Origin: Clonostachys chloroleuca
Taxonomy: Eukaryota; Ascomycota; Sordariomycetes; Hypocreales; Bionectriaceae
Direction: 5' to 3'
DNA: 64,000 nucleotides
NCBI GenBank assembly: GCA_037952775.1
Contig: JBANAY010000003.1
Span: 24,924,001 to 24,988,000, forward strand
How positions within the stretch are numbered: position 1 is the stretch's first letter; each line of letters starts with the position of its first letter. The position numbers and the translations under genes are program-made. The notes under the pieces are model-generated. The model searched no databases, was not told where the DNA came from, and saw nothing but the letters and a program-made list of their open reading frames with translations. Below, in pieces: positions 35,716 to 45,737 of the stretch.

Positions 35716-37517
35716 CTAGTAGACATATTCAAAGTTTGGGTTCTCCTTGTCTGTCATGTCGGTGAAAGCCGTGGCGTTCAGTGACTCTGTAGAGATGCCT
35801 TGCGCTCGTAGTTCCGCGCGTTTTTTCTCTTTGCGCCTGTTCTCCCATTTGAAAGCATAGCGGAAGACGAAGAAGAGAGCGAGTTCTATGACATTAGCCA
35901 CGAGTAAGGAGCCAATTCCGAGACGGTATGTGGGAGCTTGTTCGGTAAGATAGAAGAAACTTGGCCGTGTTAGAAGAACCTGATAGCACGAGGAGGCAAG
36001 GACTTGCACTTACGGGCTAACGATATTTCCGATGCATGCACCAAACCATATCATTCCGGAAACAATCATTTTCTTAGATTGTCCGGCAGTGTTAGAAGTA
36101 ATCAATGACAGGGAAATCACAAAAGAGGCCTGGTATGATCCGGTGAGGTAGCTAATACATGTGTTGATGTTAGCCCAGTCAAGATGGATGGATCGTCTTG
36201 TACGTACAAACAGATGAGACGCCCAACATAGGCATTGTTAGGCGCAAGCAAGAATCCCAAAGCCCCAGCGATAGTCGGGATCATGAATATTGCACATACT
36301 AAAGTGCGGCTGTTCTTAGGCATGTACTTGTTCGCCAAGGCGCCAAGGGCGATCCAGATGACGACAATTACGCCCTGTGGGATGCCAAGAAGGGCCGTAT
36401 TTAGCGTGTTGAATCCAAGTCCTTTAATGACAAGAGTTGAGAAGTTGGAGATACCACCATTAGGGATGTTAGCAACGAAGCCGAGGAGTGTGAAGAGCCA
36501 GGTCTTGTAGTCGCAATAGGCCTCTCGAATCTGCTTCCAGTTGATTTTTCCTTGCTCAACACCGGTTTGGTTCCTTCGAAGGCGAGCAATCATGATCAGC
36601 TTCTCTTCCTTGGTGAATCCCCAGATTGTGGTAGGCGAGTTTGGAAGCATCAGTGCGAGGACAATCGCCCAGAAGGAGCAAAATGCGCCTACAATAATGA
36701 ACTCATAGCGCCAAGAGGCGAGGGCGCCTTGGATATGTCCGATTGCATATCCTGTACATGAGCATGTTAGCTCGTCGACGTCCTCGTGTTGACCTGCTTC
36801 AACGTACCAATTAACCCGCCACCAGCAACGCCGATACCGTTCCATGCATACCAGGCGGAAATACGCGATGGCTGTTCTTCCCGGGTAAAGAACATTGTAG
36901 TAATCAGCATGAAGGCGGGGTCGGCAATGGCTTCGAAAGCACCAGATAGGATCCGAAGTGCCAGCAGCCCAGCGAAATTGTGCGCAGCAGCCTGGGCCAT
37001 GAGGAGTGCCCCCCACATGAAGATGTTGAATGATAAATACCATGCTGGCGGACTGCGCTGCATCAGGAGGTTGGATGGAATGGCCCAGACGAGCCAACCG
37101 AAATAGAAGCAGCTTGACAACCAAGAATACTCTTGTCCCTGTAGATTAAGACCCTCCTTCAGGCCGAAAATGGCTGCATATGATCTACACTGTGTCAACT
37201 GGGACTTCTGGTTGCAATATACCTCATTAAAAGAGAGGAACATACAATGTCGTCTTATCAACGTAGTAGAAGAAATAACAAATACCAAGGAGAGGGAGAA
37301 TGCGCATGTCCAGCTTGCGGACTAACTTCCTTTCTGCTTCCGAATCAATGGCATCGTCGTTTGGATATCGTCGTAGGGCTTCTTCGTAGATCTCATGATG
37401 GTTCTGGCGGATCCCATTGACCTGAACTGGTTCGGCGTACTCGTCTTGCTCAACGCTCTCCACACTTTTGCGAGGAGAGCCAGGGGGTGAACCTTGATCA
37501 ATGTTCTTCGAGGTCAT
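35716..37517 (-). CDS. MFS transporter, Dal5/anion:cation symporter type
   Basis: Five exons on the minus strand: 37517-37246, 37184-36808, 36751-36208, 36151-36014 and 35959-35716. Introns are 54-61 bp and phases give 524 residues. A charged cytosolic N-terminus of about 75 residues leads into RILPLLGICYFFYYVDKTTL, the family's first helix with its acidic residue. SYAAIFGLKEGLNLQGQEYSW and the SCFYFGWLVWAIPSNLLMQR segment are characteristic of the ACS subfamily (allantoate, nicotinate, biotin or pantothenate-type uptake). About twelve membrane segments are visible. Substrate cannot be named. The upstream region (37518-38000) has several CGG-containing stretches (for example CCGGGGCAGACCGG) that could bind zinc-cluster regulators. 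Confidence 0.9.
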
Positions 37518-38195
37518 TGTGATCTTGATCAAAGTGTTTGAAGTCTCGGTTTCGTGGTTAAATCAGGATTCAGTCAATAAAGGACTTGAGAGTTAATTTA
37601 TCAAGCGAAAGGGAACGGTCAGTATTCGGCAGTCTCTCCCCGGAGGATTATTTCCCCGCAGGCCATAACCGGGGCAGACCGGAGGTTACCCCGATGGCCA
37701 GCGCGAATCCGCAATATGGAGCTGGGGTAATTGGTTTCTAGCCATGTAGAGTCAGAGATCGACAAGGCCGTTGACTAGCTGAATGATCGGCTGGTTTTCG
37801 ACAGACGCCAATGCTTTTACGACATCGTGATGGAGACTTTGTCTCCTTACTGTCAGCATCCGGAACAAGTCTATTGGTGGAGAATCTCATTCCCGGCTTC
37901 AAAAGCGAACGTCGGGCGTACTAGGGCAGATCGGGGCAGAAGACTCTGCTAATACGATACTGGCCAGTTCAATGAGTAATAGGCAATTGACTGACGTAAA
38001 ACATGGCACACCCAGAACCTCCTGTATTAAATTACAACATAATATCCAAATAATCAGCCTACCTATCTAGTGATAAACATTGTATAGCTCAATATCATAG
38101 AATAAGTTATCAGTTTCTTATTATGGTGTTTAGCATTCTTAAGACTTAATCATGTAAGACTGTCAAGGTACATCCTAACGGACCTCGTCTCTCAA
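37518..38195. other. Promoter region of the MFS gene and downstream spacer
   Basis: No gene. Two CGG/CCG-rich stretches near 37640-37700 and a CAGATCGGGGCAG at about 37926 are candidate regulator sites. Confidence 0.4.
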
Positions 38196-39180
38196 CTAAG
38201 TAGGATGTGGAAACTTCTCCACGGCCACTGGCTCTCCAATCCACTCCACGATCTGAGTCGCCCTTTCGTCAACATCGATGAAGATTTCGTATTCACCGGG
38301 ACAGAGTACGTTGTTTCCATCTTCGTCGACACACAAAAATCTTTCTAGTTGCAAGACCATTTCAGCTGTTTTTGTCTCATCGAGCATGATGCTCTTGACG
38401 CGGTCATAGCCAACTAGAGTCTGATTGGGCCCACGGCTCCGGACCAGCTTTGGACTGAAGAAATACAAGAGCCACATAATCAGATTCACGTTTTCCAGTA
38501 TTATCAACAGATATCGGCACCTTCAGCACAGGTTTATGGATCAAATCCATCCATGGTGTGCTTTCGCCGAGGATTCATACGTTGGAAATATCACCAGCGG
38601 TGAATTCACTTTGCCACTCAAAATCTCCATCGAACGATACCTTGAAGCTAGTGTAATGGAGGCCGAAACCGAATGGTACAACTGCCTCTCCGGAGTACCA
38701 CACGTGCGTTCGCCCGGGGTTTGTTCCGTTCTGGCCAGGATGCAGAGTCATATCAGTGGGCGGTACTTCGTCAATATATGCAGCAGGGTATTGCGTGACT
38801 GGAAGACGACCTGCCGGTGCAGAAAGGCCAAAGAATAGATCAATAACAGCTTTGCCGCCTGACTGTCCTGGATATCCACACCATAGAACCGACTTGATTG
38901 CCTCGCTTTCGAAGAGCTCACTGTCGTCTAATTGACCACCTCCAAATTGGACAACGGTGATGGGTTTCCCAAGGCTAGATAGCTCTCTGATGAGACTGAG
39001 CTAGGCCTCTGGCCAAGTAATATTAAGCCGATCCCTAGACTCAGCTTCGATGCTGTTATCAAGACCACCGAGGAAGAGAATTTGATCGGCCGTTTTTGCC
39101 ATCTCAACAGCGTCATCAAAAGAGGGATCAGGGCCATTAATGGCCGAGCCAACTGTCTATGTGGAGGCATTTTGATGACA
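38196..39180 (-). pseudogene. GH3 beta-xylosidase relic (C-terminal part only)
   Basis: The minus strand encodes the second half of a fungal GH3 beta-xylosidase-like protein in order: GSAINGPDPSFDDAVEMAK, LFLGGLDNSIEAESRDR, LNITWPEA followed by an in-frame TAG, GKPITVVQFGGGQLDDSEL, VLWCGYPGQSGGKAV, AGRLPVTQYPAAY, the WYSGEAVVPFGFGLHYTSF motif, and the terminal fibronectin-like domain (VDEDGNNVLCPGEYEIFIDV). Three lesions are clear: the TAG near 39003, a TAG just before GSAIN, and a one-base frameshift near 38425 (GPEPW frame to NQTLVGYDRV frame). The N-terminal catalytic (TIM-barrel) half is absent upstream. At least the TAG near 39003 stands where relatives have Gln, so it fits CAG-to-TAG mutation. 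Confidence 0.85.
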
Positions 39181-40012
39181 GAAATGTCATTATAATCTCT
39201 ATAAGCCATTTGAGTTGAACGAATATATATTCCGACTCTTAGAGAGACGAGCTTAATCGGGTGATTCATCTGTGGTCGCCGTCATATGTCGCTTCAGCGG
39301 TTGTACTAGGTTACAACTAGAGTTTCCACCACGGCATCAACAAAGTATAATAGTAGATCAGTATGCAGCTCTTTCTTACAGCCACCAACTCTCCATGGTT
39401 CTACAGGAGTTGCATATTAATTAATTTCGGCACGATGACAGTTCAGACAAGCCTACACGATGCCCGCGGTTTTCTCATATTTCATACTGAGACTAGCTTT
39501 ATGCAGACGGCATCATCTCGATTCCAAATTGAACCTTTGTGTCAGGCTGCTCAAATGCTCTCCGGTGCCGCCATGACCATAGATGGATTTTGTAGTACTG
39601 CGTATCATAAGTTAGGTGACACTAGGGTGTGGCTGTGGGCGTTTTGGGATTTTATTTACGACCTCCATGGAATGGAAGGTACTTCCTCTTTGAGCCTTAC
39701 ATATAGGGAAAAGGTTGGGGATACGATGTAACGGCCTGACGCAAACATCACCTAATATACCTCATCTATCGCCATCCAGGTTCCCTTGGAAGCCTCTTGA
39801 GGGACGCAAAAGCCCGAGTCTGATGAAAATCTTCAGTAACTGCGTCTGTTATGAAATCTAATGCCCTTTACGGGTTGAAATTTGGATACTCGCTAACGCA
39901 TTCCAAGGTATGATTAGCAAGGGGGCGGTATACGCAGCCCGTGGTAGCTTCTTATAGTCCCATTCTGAGCTTTGACATGTAGAGATATTAGACTTGGCAG
40001 ACACTGTGATAC
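39181..40012. other. Intergenic, no gene seen
   Basis: The missing front half of the GH3 gene is not recognisable here. A 122-codon plus-strand ORF (39363-39731) has no motif. Confidence 0.5.
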
Positions 40013-42065
40013 TTAGAAGCTATTGAGGATACGGCGCCATAAGGGCTTCTTCTTTTCCTCGAAATGCTCGGCCTCTAAACGCTCAGCTTCCTGGCGCATT
40101 GCTTGGAATTCACTCTCAAAGTCAATCTCCTGAAGTGGGACCACCTTTGACTTAAGAAAGAACTTAAAGAAAAGATAGAGCACTAATAGTCTGATTAGCT
40201 AGGGCACCATATGATCAACATATCATGAACCACATACCAGTGAAAATGGCAATATTGAGGTAGCAAGTGAGAAACCCATCGATTGTGAAGTGACCCTTGA
40301 CAAACACATCGAATCCTGCCACTGTCAGATCTCGTCACCTTACAGATAATTCTTTCAACCGCTCACCGGAAAATATGATGACACATAGCACGAGAACCAA
40401 CGTAGCCCAGGCCGTGTAGGGCTGGAAAGGACTCCTATACGGAATATCTATATTGTCGGCCAATTCAGTCTTTCTGTGTTCAAAAATCGAAGCTTGTATT
40501 TGTGCTTACCATTTCGGGAGTACCCTTGTGCTTTAAGTCCAGCATAGAACCTCAAGTAGGTAACCTCGATCACGACCCATCCTATGAGACCGGCGACTGT
40601 CGTGATGTTGACGAACCAGCCGAATACCACTGATGTGTTGTTGGCGACATTGAGGTAAACAAGTGGAAAGAGGACGCAGGTCAGCCCGATAGCGTAATGC
40701 GGGCTACCGAACCGGTTGCAGCGTTGCAGGATTTTGGGGGCGTGGCCATCAACACTTAATCCGTACATCGTTCTGGAGGCAATGAAGATGCATGCTGAAG
40801 CACTGCTGATAGCCGAGGTGCAGACAACTCCGTTGATTATTGAAGGAATGACAGAAACACCGGCGCGGCTGAACGCGATCACAAAAGGAGATTGTTGGGC
40901 AGTGCCGGTCGAGAGAGCCAAGGAGGGATCATTGTATGGTCTGGTCGCAAGAAGGTCAGATAGCTGAGTAGTAACTGCAGTGCAAAAATGATCACTTACA
41001 CAATGATTCCCACAATGAAGATGCTAAGAATGTAGAATAACAGAACTCGATAGAATGTCTTCTTAGTAGCTGCTGGCACTGTCTTCCTGGGGTTATGAGT
41101 CTCGGAACCAGAGATGGCTACGACTTGGATATTACCGTAGCTGAAGGCAGCCGGGAGCATCACCTTCCAAAATGCAAGGAAACCGCCGGCTGCTCCAGTC
41201 TCAATGAAAGTGTTGAAGGCGCCGGGATCTTCCCAGTATCGGAAACCCAAATATTCCTTGCTTGGGCCTCCACCGGCATTAATGACAATCCCACCGATGA
41301 TGAGGCCTATGATTAGCATGATCTTCAATGATGCGAACACAACTTCAGACTATACGAAAGTGATCAGCTGGTTAATTGCAAGGACTGTTAGCGAAATAAG
41401 TGAATATCTGACGCACCTCGCCATACAATCTGACGCCACACAGGTTCAAGACAATGATAACAATAAGGAAAATCGTGATCCAGACACCCGGGTTGATGTC
41501 CGTTCTCCAGAACTGGATTACGGTGGCAGCAGCACTAATCTCAGCCGGAACCGAAATGGACATAGTATACCCTTTCGCGGTCAGCTTGTGAGCCATTTCA
41601 GAAAATTTGTAATGCGGAACAAACAGAAATTCCAGCCAGTCGCCGCCCCGAGAGCTGGCTCGACAACTTTGGTCGCGTGTCGAACGAAACCTCCGGTGTG
41701 AGGCAAAAAGGCTGTAATTTCGCCAGTCGTATATGCAACGCCAGCAGTGACACAACCCATCAGGGTGTAGGCCAGCAGAGCGCCGGCAGGCCCAGCGGCT
41801 GCGATGACTTTGCCAGAGCCGAGAAAGAGACCCGTTCCCTAGGCGAGGGTTAGTTGGCTTCCTCCAAGTCTAACTGCCTAACATCTTTGATGACTTACAA
41901 TCATGCCTGCGAGGGCGATCATGTTAATATGACGGGCATGGAGATCCCGCTTTAGTCCCCGAGTCGGAGCGGACTCCCCTCAATCTTGTCCTGATGCTCA
42001 GCCTCCAGTGGTTCGGAGTATCCCACGGTATCTTTCTCCGTGTCATCGTGCGGTTGTTGTGCCAT
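40013..42065 (-). CDS. APC-family amino-acid permease (N-terminal frameshift)
   Basis: Eight exons on the minus strand: 42065-41899, 41838-41625, 41571-41417, 41349-41000, 40940-40510, 40447-40367, 40321-40238 and 40182-40013. All seven introns (45-67 bp) are GT..AG with matching phases. The spliced protein has the permease signature RHINMIALAGMIGTGLFLGS, a Gly-rich second helix, GETHNP-like GSETHNPRKTVP and about twelve membrane helices, ending in KKKPLWRRILNSF. Exon 1 opens in one frame (MAQQPHDDTEKDTVG) and must change frame between about 41988 and 41960 (near a GGGG run) to reach TRGLKRDLHARHINM. With one added base the product is 550 residues. Otherwise translation could begin at the Met in HINMIAL. 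Substrate is probably an amino acid or related amine. It shares a divergent promoter with the TIGR04076-type gene. Confidence 0.85.
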
Positions 42066-42316
42066 TTTGAAAGAAAAGAAAGGCGGAGGGCGTAGGGTAA
42101 AGAGAGAAAGAATGAGGTTACAATCTTGGGAGTCGGTCCTCAAGCAGGCGTATACCAAGTCGAATATATAATCGCGAATCCCTGGCGCTAGGGCCTAGAC
42201 TCCTTCAGGGGCTCCTCCGCAGCATTCCCCATACCCAAAGAGTTATGAGGATGTGTGCGTTGGCTCTGATGCGACGTCAGTCAGGAAGCCTTGGAGGCCA
42301 CTGCTCAAAAGGCTTG

Positions 42317-42438
42317 GACGCCGGCGATAAGAAACCTGAGACGCCGGTGGGTGCACTGAAGACTTTAGACGCCGCAACTTTGAACGCCGGCATCGGGAAA
42401 CGCTAACTTCAGATAGCGAAGGTGGCAAAATGCCGGTG
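42317..42438. promoter_or_regulatory. Cluster of five CGCCGG-type motifs
   Basis: In the 511-bp space between the divergent permease and TIGR04076 genes the following occur in one orientation: GACGCCGGCG (42317), GACGCCGGTG (42340), GACGCCGC (42368), AACGCCGGCA (42383) and TGCCGGTG (42431). Zinc-cluster proteins bind CGG triplets, and a Zn2Cys6 gene lies next door. The same motif recurs at 45505-45559. Binding itself is inference. Confidence 0.6.
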
Positions 42439-42576
42439 AACTTGTCCGAAGTGGGAACGCTTCTATCCCTTTGGGTTTCTTTAAAACATCTACTCTACAG
42501 ACCGTGCCATAGTGCTGAACCAAGCGTTCTTCAATTGAAAAGCCAAATACTGCATACCCATACGCTGGATATTAAC

Positions 42577-42982
42577 ATGTCGCCGAAATCCACAAATGAC
42601 GATTCCTTCGCTCTCTACGACCTAAAGGTCGAAGTTGTTTGCCCCCCTGGAAAAAGGATCCTATGCGGCGCAAATGAGGGAGATTACTTCACTCTTCAAG
42701 GCGAGATGCTATTTTTACCTCCAGGCCAAGGAATTAGTATCTACAGTTTAGGTGAGTAATATGGCATTGAGTTAGTCCAATATTGGGAACTAATCCTAGG
42801 CAGCATCTGTGCTACCGTTGCTTGCCGCAAAGCAGCGTAAGACGGCTGACAATGACTGGATGACGACCGACGCATTGATCGCCTGCCCTGATCCTAATTG
42901 CCCCTCTCAGTTGAAGATAGTGCGGCAAGGGATACGAGAATTCTCCCATGCAGAGACCACGGTGGTTCCTCTCAACACATAG
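42577..42982 (+). CDS. TIGR04076-family small protein
   Basis: Two exons, 42577-42751 and 42804-42982, join across a 52-bp intron (GTGAGT..GGCAG) to give 117 residues. The sequence runs YDLKVEVVCPPGKRILCG, GDYFTLQGEMLFLPPGQG, ISIYSLASVLPLLAAKQR, DWMTTDALIACPDPNCPSQL, ending with a conserved RQGIREFSH. This matches my memory of the fungal/bacterial TIGR04076 family: short cytosolic proteins of unknown function with a conserved G-D-F strand, an aspartate-tryptophan turn and the CPDPNC element, whose cysteines might bind metal. It is transcribed divergently from the permease, and both lie in a cluster with a regulator and an oxidoreductase, which suggests a role in handling the transported compound. 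Confidence 0.7.
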
Positions 42983-43119
42983 ATAACATACAAGGGGTCA
43001 AGTCGGGAAGGGAATTCGGCGAAAGCCACCATTATGTATCCGGGTCGGCTCTCTTGATCCATTACGTTTATAAAGTCTTCCAATTTACCTATGGGTATTT
43101 GTATTCCCAAGCATCTATC

Positions 43120-45169
43120 TCAATTCAGAAAAACGCCATCCTCCAGATCAAACCCAGATTGGGCAAAGATGCTCGCCCATCCCTCGTCGTCAGTGAGCTG
43201 GAGCTCCAGATTGGTGGCTTCAAATATATTCTCTGTGCCTTCAATACCGAATAAACCTGAATCTTTACTGATGAAATCATCTGATTCTGTGGGTAAAGGG
43301 GTCAATCTGGAACTGATAGGGCGAGTATCACTCTTCGATTTCGCGGTCAGGTTCGACGTGATCTTATCAAGAAAAGCCGCCTGAAGCGCACAGCTCGATC
43401 CACTCGGCGGAGACTGTTGAGAAAGCGCAAGTGCTGCGTTACGCATGGCTTCAATAATGCTGGGCTCTATTTTGGCAACCATCGTTTTTGGTGCTAATAG
43501 AAGCAGCTTTGGATCCTAGTCAGTGCATGTCTGTCACCTTGAACGATAGACTAACCTTTACGAGAAATGCGGCGGCATAGGCAATCATAATGTGAACAGA
43601 ATCTTGAGCAATATACAGCTGGGAGGAACGTTGAGATACCACTTGAAGCAGGTCAATGGCACTGGAATACGCAATCCAGAGCACCTCCAGGCCCGAATAT
43701 GATTTTGCCTCGTCTGACGCGAGTGCACTTTGAAGCGGTAATAAAAATAGCTGCAACCGGAGATGTGTGCCATAGAAAAGGATAAGAAAGTGGTGGCAGC
43801 TGATGTCGTCGGCTGGCTCCACCGCCTTCGTTAGGTCGATCCAGCGGTTTTCCCAATCCTGGATGCGCCTATGGATCAAAGCTAGCAATGACTCTGTCTC
43901 GTGGAGGCTTGCCGTATAACTCCTCCGCTGTCGGAACCCGAGAAGGCTAAATGCTGCCGAAGTTTCCAGCCGTAATTTCACGAGAGCCCCCAGGAAATAG
44001 TCGTTTGCGAGAGACATTGGGTCTTTGCACCATTCTTCGATTGAGTCGATAAATTCATTCTGCTCGATCATAAAAGGCCTCCCCGTCTGCAGACTTATAC
44101 TATGTAGAAGTCAGCCATCGTCTGTTGATGCAAGTTTTGGCCGGGAATGAGCACAAACCTTCTGTCATACACGAACAGTACATACCACGTCCGCTCAATA
44201 TTTCGAGCCTCTCTTCTTTGTTCGTCGCTCATAGCTTGCTGATATTGCATCGACGAGGGTTTCAGCTTGTGCCAGCCTAGGTCCATGCACATACGGATCA
44301 CGTAACCCAACAACGTCCATGCCCGCGTATCCTGTGGCTCTTTCCAGTATGTTAGAATCATTATGGCCTGGGCGCATTCCGTGGACTTGATTCCCTGGCA
44401 AAAGCTGACGCCCATTAGCTGATTGGCGTGGTCGTATAACGGGCGGTACATGGTCGTGTCGAAGGCCTTGGCCGCCATTGCGAGAACGGCGGTAAATAAG
44501 AACGGCGACTTCTCTCGGACATAGCTTAGAGTATGCAAATCCGGATCAAGTTGGCATATGTAGGGGTTCAACACATCCATGAAACTGGTTGCCAACGTTA
44601 GTCGGTACGGTCATCAGGTTGTTGTATTTAGTGAAATATCATGCCTCTGGAAAAGACATCCAGCCAATTGTAGATTAATCAGGCCAAGGTGAATGGGGTC
44701 ATCGTTGGACAAGGAGCACGGGACGGGCGAAGAATTCATCTTGTCTCCATTACCACTACCAAGGATATATTGAAGTGAAAACTTGCCGGCTTCAAGATTC
44801 AGCAGCCCCGACGGTTGCAGATCGCTTGGCTCGGTAGAGGAGACATCTTCGTGGATTTGGCTAACCGGAGTAAGAGATGCATGGTAGGAGGAGCCGGTCA
44901 GAGTACCATATTGAGATGCTTGTTGCGAGGCCCTCGTGGGCGATGCGTGCCGTGCCCGAGTTATCCTATGACGCAAACGTGAGTGATAATGGGGCCTTGA
45001 TGCCCGGGAGCACGGCATACCTTGTGCCTGGCTTACGACCGCGCCGGTGCTCTTGGAACACGCAATCAATCGACTTTTTGGCACACCGCTCGCATCTCGA
45101 AGCAGCTCCGGCCAGGCCGGCGCGACACTTCATCTTGACCTTACGGCACGCGAGACAGGCATTCATCAT
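43120..45169 (-). CDS. Zn2Cys6 transcription factor
   Basis: Five exons on the minus strand: 45169-45021, 44965-44645, 44584-44159, 44093-43556 and 43506-43120, giving 606 residues. The DNA-binding domain is at the very N-terminus with cysteines at 5, 8, 15, 26, 29 and 36 (C-x2-C-x6-C-x10-C-x2-C-x6-C), followed by a basic RRGRKPGTR linker. The central region is the fungal-specific transcription factor domain (LNPYICQLDPDLHTLSYVRE, AWTLLGYVIRMCMDLGWHKL, TWYVLFVYDRSLQTGRPFMI). Introns 1, 3 and 4 are GT..AG. The second intron (44585-44644) works only as a GC..AG intron: GCATGA donor, CTAAC branch site, CCAG acceptor, 60 bp. The gene diverges from the aldo/keto reductase, and their shared promoter carries CGCCGG motifs. 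Confidence 0.9.
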
Positions 45170-45504
45170 GAACGCGTTCGCAGTCTGATAGGAGTATCAC
45201 AGGGGGGGACAGTAGAGAGGATGGAGCTTGAGATGCAGTCACATTGAAACATTGGGGTGGTTGGGGCGCCGTCGTCATCGTCAATTCACCTCGTCCAAGG
45301 GTCAGATAAGCAAGTCTGAGGGCTATCTATCTGGGGTTGCGGGGTCAAGGAGACCATGTACAGGAACCATTCCTAGCCGGATGAGGGAAGGTCGAGGCAA
45401 GGATAGAGTCCCCTCACACTCGCTATCAGCCATCCGTCTAGTGGCCATGGTCCAGACCACCAAAAACACCCCATCCTTAAGATAGAGCGTTGTCAAGAGT
45501 GGAG

Positions 45505-45559
45505 ACCGGCGTCTTATGTATGCTCTTAAGACACCGGTCCTCACTTAGGTCACCGGCGA
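45505..45559. promoter_or_regulatory. Three CGCCGG-type motifs, partly as a hairpin
   Basis: The space between the regulator and the aldo/keto reductase has ACCGGCGTC (45505, reverse of GACGCCGGT), GACACCGGT (45530) and TCACCGGCGA (45550, reverse TCGCCGGTGA). The first two face each other as GACCGGCGTCTTA / TAAGACACCGGTC, a 13-bp inverted pair with one mismatch. They match the motif in the permease promoter at 42317-42438. Confidence 0.6.
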
Positions 45560-45737
45560 GCTTGACATCTCTATGTGAGGACATATAGTGAGTCGGACGA
45601 AGTCATGTGGCCGCTTCAAGCATGCCATTGCTAGCCAGACTCAGAGTTAAGAGCCAAGTATCACTCCAATATATACTGGAAACGGCATACCAAACACATA
45701 AAGAAATTATTCACGCGGCTACTTCTGATATCTGAAA

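Noticed and set aside
39363..39731. Candidate missing front half of the GH3 gene
   Set aside because: Neither strand of this stretch shows GH3 catalytic-domain motifs.
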